Shown here: positions 58,601 through 64,000 of the stretch, one piece after another
How the letters are laid out: each line of letters starts with the position of its first letter
Position numbering within the stretch: the stretch's first letter is position 1
NCBI GenBank assembly: GCA_014905825.1
Contig: JACGCN010000001.1
Span: 1,364,001-1,428,000 of the forward strand
Source of the DNA: Lyophyllum atratum
Lineage: Eukaryota > Basidiomycota > Agaricomycetes > Agaricales > Lyophyllaceae
Direction of reading: 5' to 3'
Length of the DNA: 64,000 nucleotides
Made by a program: the position numbers and the translations under genes
The notes under the pieces: generated by a model
Told to the model about the DNA's origin: nothing
Databases searched by the model: none
What the model saw: only the letters and a program-made list of their open reading frames with translations

Positions 58601-58963
58601 CCTCGGTCGACCTCTACGTCTCAGACGACATCTTCACTACCTCCGGTTCCGCAGCAGAAACCCATCTCTACTCCAGTAGCTTCACCTCAAGCACCTCCAC
58701 AGAGACCCAACTACAATATTTCAATCTCATCTTCAACACCAGAGGGTATGACTCAAATAGCCCCGCGTCCTGCTCAGCCAGTCCATGGGATGTTTCCCCT
58801 TTCTGTGCAAACACCCCAACCTCCGATGTTTACACCCCTCGTCGCCGCCCCACCGGGAATGGGCAGTTTGTTAGCACCTTCAAAACCTTCCCGACCAAGT
58901 TGGACAAACTCCAGCAAGCCTCCATCGAAAGATGACTGGGGCGATTTTGATCCATTAGCATAG
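55673..58963 (+). CDS. SCYL2: SCY1-like pseudokinase (SCYL2-type)
   Basis: The start MLAAATSFFGRTAISQSYNI at 55673 leads to a kinase-like domain. HKVTNKRVSVWSFDKRGPDM fits the beta-3 region, ILQICKGLSFLHSSAQLIHT is followed by NINPETIILNG, DWKIAGLGLTIPLLG replaces the DFG strand, and then come APEYALDEQLLTASDMYALG and HGNLGGLREHAGKPVPGINA. HEAT-like repeats follow (LPYILPNVFAISTMLSPSQF, QERALKAVPDLCETIDYAEV, VQEAMGFKVDREAVATLVLP). A Pro/Ser/Gln-rich tail ends KDDWGDFDPLA, typical of adaptor-binding tails. SCYL2 acts with clathrin in traffic between the trans-Golgi and endosomes. The catalytic HRD Asp is Asn (HTN) and the metal-binding DFG Asp is lost, so activity is unlikely. Confidence 0.87.
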
Positions 58964-59003
58964 CATTATCATAACATTAGGTGTTGCGGATTCCACGTCA
59001 ACT

Positions 59004-62000
59004 TCAACCGTTTTCTACTTGGATACCATCTACAGCACGAACTGACTGCGCTTCGACCACGGTCACCAGATCGTTTATGCCATCTCCGTGGAAGGGAACG
59101 CTGCCCTGTTCAATCTCCAATCCAAGTATGCACCTTAGAATCAGGTGTGCTCCGAGCTTCGAACACACCAGGTTATTTTCTCTACAGGCAGGGCTTTGAA
59201 CACCTACAAAAGTGTCATGAATGTCCCCACGATGGCATCTTAACAGTACTCACATTGCGTGCAGCCGTTTTCACAGTCGCAAGCCTCGATAGCCTTGCAC
59301 GCCTTGAGAAGAAGTTCGTTGACTGCATGAAAAACTCAGGATGAAACTGTTTCGCAAAATTCAGCAGTCAACTCTGACCATTGTCGAACGCTTTGGCAGC
59401 TACCCCACCGCCTTTGCCGATTGCATCGTAGAATATAAGTCTGCCAATATCGGTACCATTGCGCCTAAGACACCTCACAGCGAAGACGTACCTAGCTGGT
59501 CTTTTCCGCTTTGACTCGGCCGCCTTATACTCCTTCTCCGGAGCTTTGCATTCTGTCTTGACGTCTTGAGCCATGGAAAACCGATTTAAGAATGCGTGTT
59601 GAGCTGCATGTATGGCCTCTGCTGGGTTAATTCCTTTCATCTGGAACATCTGCAATAGCGTTTTCGGGACATCCATCCATAGTCCAGTTGTGTCGCGTTC
59701 CCAAGCAGGAGTATCGAGATCCACAGACTCGAGAATGACCTTATTTCTGATGAGCCATCAATACATTGTATGACGATGTCAAAGCCGGAAGTTATAATGA
59801 ACCTGATCTTGAAAAAGCCTGTCTGAAGTTTGAGAAAATGGGTATGAAAGGCAATGCAGAGACGAACCAAACACCTTGACTTCAACTTCCACTTCTAAGT
59901 CGAGGTTCAAGGCGATGATAGACTTATACACAGAAGAGACACCTACTGCCGTAATATGCGCGATGAGGGGACTTCCTTATTTCTTTGATACGGTATGTTT
60001 GAACAGCGTCCACGTTGCTAAAAGAGGTCGACACTTAGGGAAAGAAGAGCGATGACACGAGGCTCACGTGAAGTCCCTAATAAGTGTCAGAGGAGTAATT
60101 ACCGGGAGCATACATTCTGTAACCCACCTCGGAGAGGTTGTCCAATTTACGTCGGCCCGAATAACCTTAGCAATCTTAGAATCGTGGCTGATTTCTTTGA
60201 CCTGACCGATTTTAAATAGGAAGCATGGTCGAGGTGGGGAGGGGGACTTACAATGAAAGTCAATCCTTGGTGCATAAACTGCGAGATACTTATTTCTCAG
60301 CCCGCGTCGAAGAGGAAAACGCCCACTTACGACACCACCTTCGTAAGCCTCGAACATAGCGCGAGATACTTCGACTTCTTCCAAGATTGAGCCTTTTCCT
60401 CCCGGTTCACTGACCTTGGTTATATTCACCACCGCGTATTTTTCTTCTTGTGCGCCACCTAAAGAAATGTTAAGGGTACTCGAGTAGGGGAAAGAGTACG
60501 CATACGAATAGAGATGTATCTTGACGGGAACGGCAAAAACTTAGGATGTGTATGGTACCTGGGTATAGATGGGTTAGCAAGCAGACATGACTGATGAATG
60601 TTAGACTTACCAGCCGTCTTTGTCCTTCACGAGCTGCATCTCGCATACTTCCTTGTACAGTGGTCCGAAGTAATTTTCGTCAGCAACAGATAGAGGCATT
60701 TCCTGCGCTGCACATTGTAAGTGCGCTGGAAGAAGCTAGTCAGTACGCGGTATGTGCTCATTAAAATGCAACAACAAAACCTTCAAGTAGTGGCCTACTG
60801 TTGAGGTCGATGATGAGATCATCACTCGATTTTCGAAAAGCTCATCGGGATGCTCTATGTAATATTGATCGACAGGGAATGGGTCTGCCACGAGCACTGC
60901 AAGCGAATCGCGGCATCGCCGTCCAGCCCTACCGGCCTGCTGTCTCTGTTGATGACAGTCAGCTCTCCCCCGCGACAACAAGAAAAAGTTACCGACGAAG
61001 CTAGCAATAGTCATAGGAAAACCAAGCATTATAACAGCATCCAATGCGCCGATGTCGACGCCAAGTTCAAGCGCATTGGTAGCCACTATGCCCAGCAGGC
61101 GTCCGTTGAAGGCGTCCTGCTCGATACGACGACGGTCCTACCGCAACACAGATGTATGGATTAACAGTAGTGTGTACGTTAGATAGAAATTGACAAACTT
61201 CTCTTCTGTAGCCTGTTAGAACATTTATCAGCTATTTTTCTTTCTTTTGATGTACTCGGTATGTTTCTAACCTCCGCGGTAGGGCATGGTTCTGTCTAAT
61301 ATGTCATAGCGACCCTCCCCACTCAATTCGGCGCGAAGGGTCTTCATAGCCTATTCCCGCTGGTTTAGAAGGGTTGTAGATGATGTCACGGGAGCCTTAC
61401 AAGTTCGCAGACCTTTCGAATCTTACGATTGGTACTTCAGTACGAGACTGTATGTGATGGTAAGAGTAGCGGCTGGATCACACACACCTTACAAAATAAG
61501 ATGACTCGGATACCTCGTTTCATGAGATGCCTCATAAGGCGGGTTGCATCTGAGATAGAGCTGTGACGGCCCTAGGCTAGGCTCGTCGAGATCAATGTAC
61601 GCAGGGTTCCATACCAAGAAGTCTTTTCGGCCAGAAGGTGCACCATCTTCCGTCACCACTTCGATCTCATCGGAAGCTATTCCGAATATATCCATCATGT
61701 GCACTTTTGGATTCGATATCGTTGCGCTGCAGGATACGAAGCGGGTGCGACGATCTGCGAGATTAAGGATATGCTTTCATGACGTGTGTTTCTATTGCGA
61801 GATGACGTACTTCCAACGGCAGCGCAGACCCGACGAAAACGTCTCAATATTAGCGCAACGTGACTTTAAGATAATACGAACAGCTTCAGGCACCCAGAAC
61901 TAGAAGTAAGTAAAGTTGAATACCTTCCGAACAGGCCTGAATAGTAATGCAGTTCGTCAAGAGCAAGAAGCTACAGGGTATACGTGAGTCCTCTGAGCTG

Positions 62001-64000
62001 GCGTATGGGTCGTAGTATTTGCCTTGAGGTTTTTCAGAAATCTGACGGAATATTAGTGGTCGAAGACGTTAATTGTTGAATATGGGGCTGACCTTCGCCA
62101 AGAGGTCCTCATGCGGCAGAATAGATGCATGAATCGTATCCTTTCGACATATTTAATTTGGAATCATGAAGAAAGAAATTGAAATTCACAAAATTGGTGA
62201 ACAGAATAGAAGCGGTCTCCCGTATTTCTTTATATCAACAGTTGATTAAGTGTCCACATCCTGGGTGCGCTGGGCGTACCTGCTCGAAGCTCTTGTGGAG
62301 TATCTCCGTCATATGTGGCGACCTTGTCAAATAATTAACAGATGACAGATGATGGGTGCACAAAGTCACCTTAATATGCTCAAGACCTGGGCAATTAGAA
62401 ATCAGCTTTTCCATAGCGGCCCTTTGATCCTGAGCGAGGGCCTTTGTGGAGAGTGGTCTTAATTCGAGAGCATGAATTTTGATGAAGAGGTCGTACTTTG
62501 GTTGGGTAAATAAATATTGCTGTTGCGCTGGCGTCGTCTTCTAAATACCGGAGCACAGGAACCTGGATGGATCACGTCATAATCAGCCGGAAGTCAAACG
62601 AGAAACCGCGACAGACCTGATAGATAACACTCTTTCCTGAAGCTGTACTGGTAGAGACGATTACGTGCTTGTCTTGGGTCATTGCATGGATTGCCGCGAC
62701 CTGGTGAATATACAGTGTTGATATGTTCAGGGAGTCCATTAGAGCTCGAGAAATAGAAGTGGAAAGAGACGGTTCAAGTGGAGCTATCAGTGCTGTGGTT
62801 AGTCCTTTGATCTGGGGATTTAGACGAAATAAGATTGCACCTATCTGCCCTTCCCTAGCGTCGAACGTCCGCCTATCAATAACTTGGTTCTTGTACCAGA
62901 TTTGCTCATATAATTCTGCTATGATGGATTCGACTGTAGGACGATTACTAGGGTCTGGAATTGTTGTGTACTTGGTTTCAGAGAGCTCGGACGTTGGTAT
63001 GTCAAAGGGATTAACAGGTACGTGAGCGTGAGCAGCTATATGCAGGAGATTCACGGGGTCATCAGTGACCGGCGTTGATGCGAGAAAACTAATGCTGGAG
63101 TGAGACAAGTACAAAGTGACCGTTCTGGACGTACTCGTCAACTGCTTGTTGGAACCTCTTGTTTCGCTTTTCAACCAGCTTCTTGACGGCGGCAGGTTGT
63201 AAGGCTGGCACACTGACAAGGCTGTTCAATATATAATATTGAGAATTTTGCTTTCAAATGCATGTTGAGTGTTTAGGCCTGCCTGTTATTCTTGATTTTC
63301 TTGCCTCGAGCGTTATCAACGAACTCCAGAACAAGGACGTGTTCCTCCTCATCGTCAATGGGAATTTTCGATGTAGAAGCGTTACGGAAAGCAGAGTAAT
63401 CTGGAGATCGTTCACGATGTCCTCTAGAGGCTGACAGGGACTGCTCGTTAACGCGTAGGTCATTTCGAGGAATGTAAGAGAACTTGATTTGATCAGGCAG
63501 GAGTGCTCTATGTGCAAGATATCATTAGTTGCGCGGTATCAAATGTAGTGTTGGGCTGACTTCAGTTCCGCGACCCTCGCAAGTTCCAGAGATCTTCCCA
63601 ACGTTAATGAGTAGGGTAATCTGAAGGAATGATCGTTGATACGCGTACTGTTTAAGAAGAGCCTCAACGGATGTTCGAATTACCGGGAAGGTCGTCGCGA
63701 GCTGTTTTCTGGATGAAACGAAGCCAAGAACAGTATTGATGGCCTGTCAAACCGCGTCAATGCGGATTTGGTGGAAACTCGGGTTCAAACCAACCTTATA
63801 TATCTAGGTTTGGAAATAGTAAGTGGCAAGTCATCGCAACTTGGTGGTCAAAATCACCCACTTTAAAAAGCTATGGTGGTAAACTAATATAAGAGACGAG
63901 TTCTACGAGTATGAGGAGTGACGTACTTCTTGAAAATGGTCGGGCCATGAAGTTACGGTTTCTGTTGACGTTGAACCTATGTTTGACTTTTGCCGCTTCT
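59004..64000 (-). CDS. HRQ1: RecQ4-like DNA helicase HRQ1 (5' end beyond window)
   Basis: An SF2 helicase that runs off the right edge; the edge codes for RQKSNIGSTSTETVTSWPDH. The N-terminal part has AINTVLGFVSSRKQLATTFP. The helicase core shows VSTSTASGKSVIYQ (motif I), LLALDELHYYSGLFG (a DEAH-box variant, DELH) and KVHMMDIFGIASDEIEVVTE. Later come ATNALELGVDIGALDAVIML, RQQAGRAGRRCRDSLAVLVA and DQYYIEHPDELFENRVMIS. The C-terminal DUF1998 part has KNALLLKACKAIEACDCENG-like and VQSPACRENNLVCSKLGAHL, giving a four-Cys cluster split by an intron. HRQ1 unwinds DNA 3'-5' and works in interstrand crosslink repair and telomere care. It ends with TGA at 59004. The gene is convergent with SCYL2, 40 bases apart. 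Many introns are only roughly placed. Confidence 0.9.

Noticed and set aside
1..64000. tRNA, rRNA or other structured RNA genes
   Set aside because: No stretch with tRNA A/B box pattern or rRNA conservation was noticed by eye; a dedicated scan could still find one.

Overview
The window is nuclear DNA of a filamentous fungus, almost certainly a basidiomycete of the Agaricomycetes type. Genes are packed tightly on both strands, most contain many introns of about 45-65 bases with GT...AG borders, intergenic gaps are short, and the protein families (short 7-cysteine metallothionein, Argonaute, DUF3445 protein, APH-like kinase, Cys/Pro/Ser-rich single-pass membrane protein) fit that group. No rRNA, tRNA, CRISPR array or complete transposon was seen. 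Gene limits below come from reading splice sites and protein family patterns by eye, so internal exon borders are approximate unless stated.

Layout. 0-8 kb: the 5' end of an Arg/Gly/Ser-rich protein (-), cyclin L-like (+), SRP receptor alpha (+), a single-pass membrane protein (-), glyoxalase II (+) and the Golgi protein SFT2 (-). 8-18 kb: an Argonaute (-) followed upstream by EDC4/Ge-1 (-), both RNA-silencing or mRNA-decay (P-body) proteins. 18-30 kb: a tiny three-exon metallothionein (+), Rab geranylgeranyltransferase alpha (-), splicing factor SYF1 (+), an unidentified conserved protein (-), ribosome biogenesis factor SSF1 (+), cytochrome c heme lyase (-), nitronate monooxygenase (+) and a DUF3445/HODM-like heme protein (+).

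30-36 kb is the most rearranged part. A WD40 gene (-) and the PKA catalytic subunit (-) are separated by an APH-like kinase gene (-). That gene is flanked by two ~535-bp direct copies of the same intergenic DNA and a broken copy of part of the WD40 gene. 36-49 kb: a DOPA-type extradiol dioxygenase (-), TFIIH subunit TFB3/MAT1 (+), a ZUP1/MUG105-type deubiquitinase (-), proteasome alpha4 (+) and a large GEA/GBF1 Arf exchange factor (+). 49-64 kb: a cytochrome b561-domain protein (-), a Rossmann-fold epimerase-like protein (-), 3-hydroxyisobutyrate dehydrogenase (-), an arrestin-like protein (+), a SCYL2-type pseudokinase (+) and the helicase HRQ1 (-), which runs off the right edge.

Most genes are housekeeping. 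The functional themes are RNA metabolism (cyclin L, AGO, EDC4, SYF1, SSF1), secretory traffic (SRP receptor, SFT2, BET4, GEA, SCYL2), ubiquitin/proteasome (ZUP1, PRE6) and redox or small-molecule chemistry. A recurring oddity is the single-base reading-frame break inside otherwise well conserved genes (AGO, BET4, SYF1 twice, PKA, TFB3, the membrane protein). This is more likely consensus indel error than genuine gene death.
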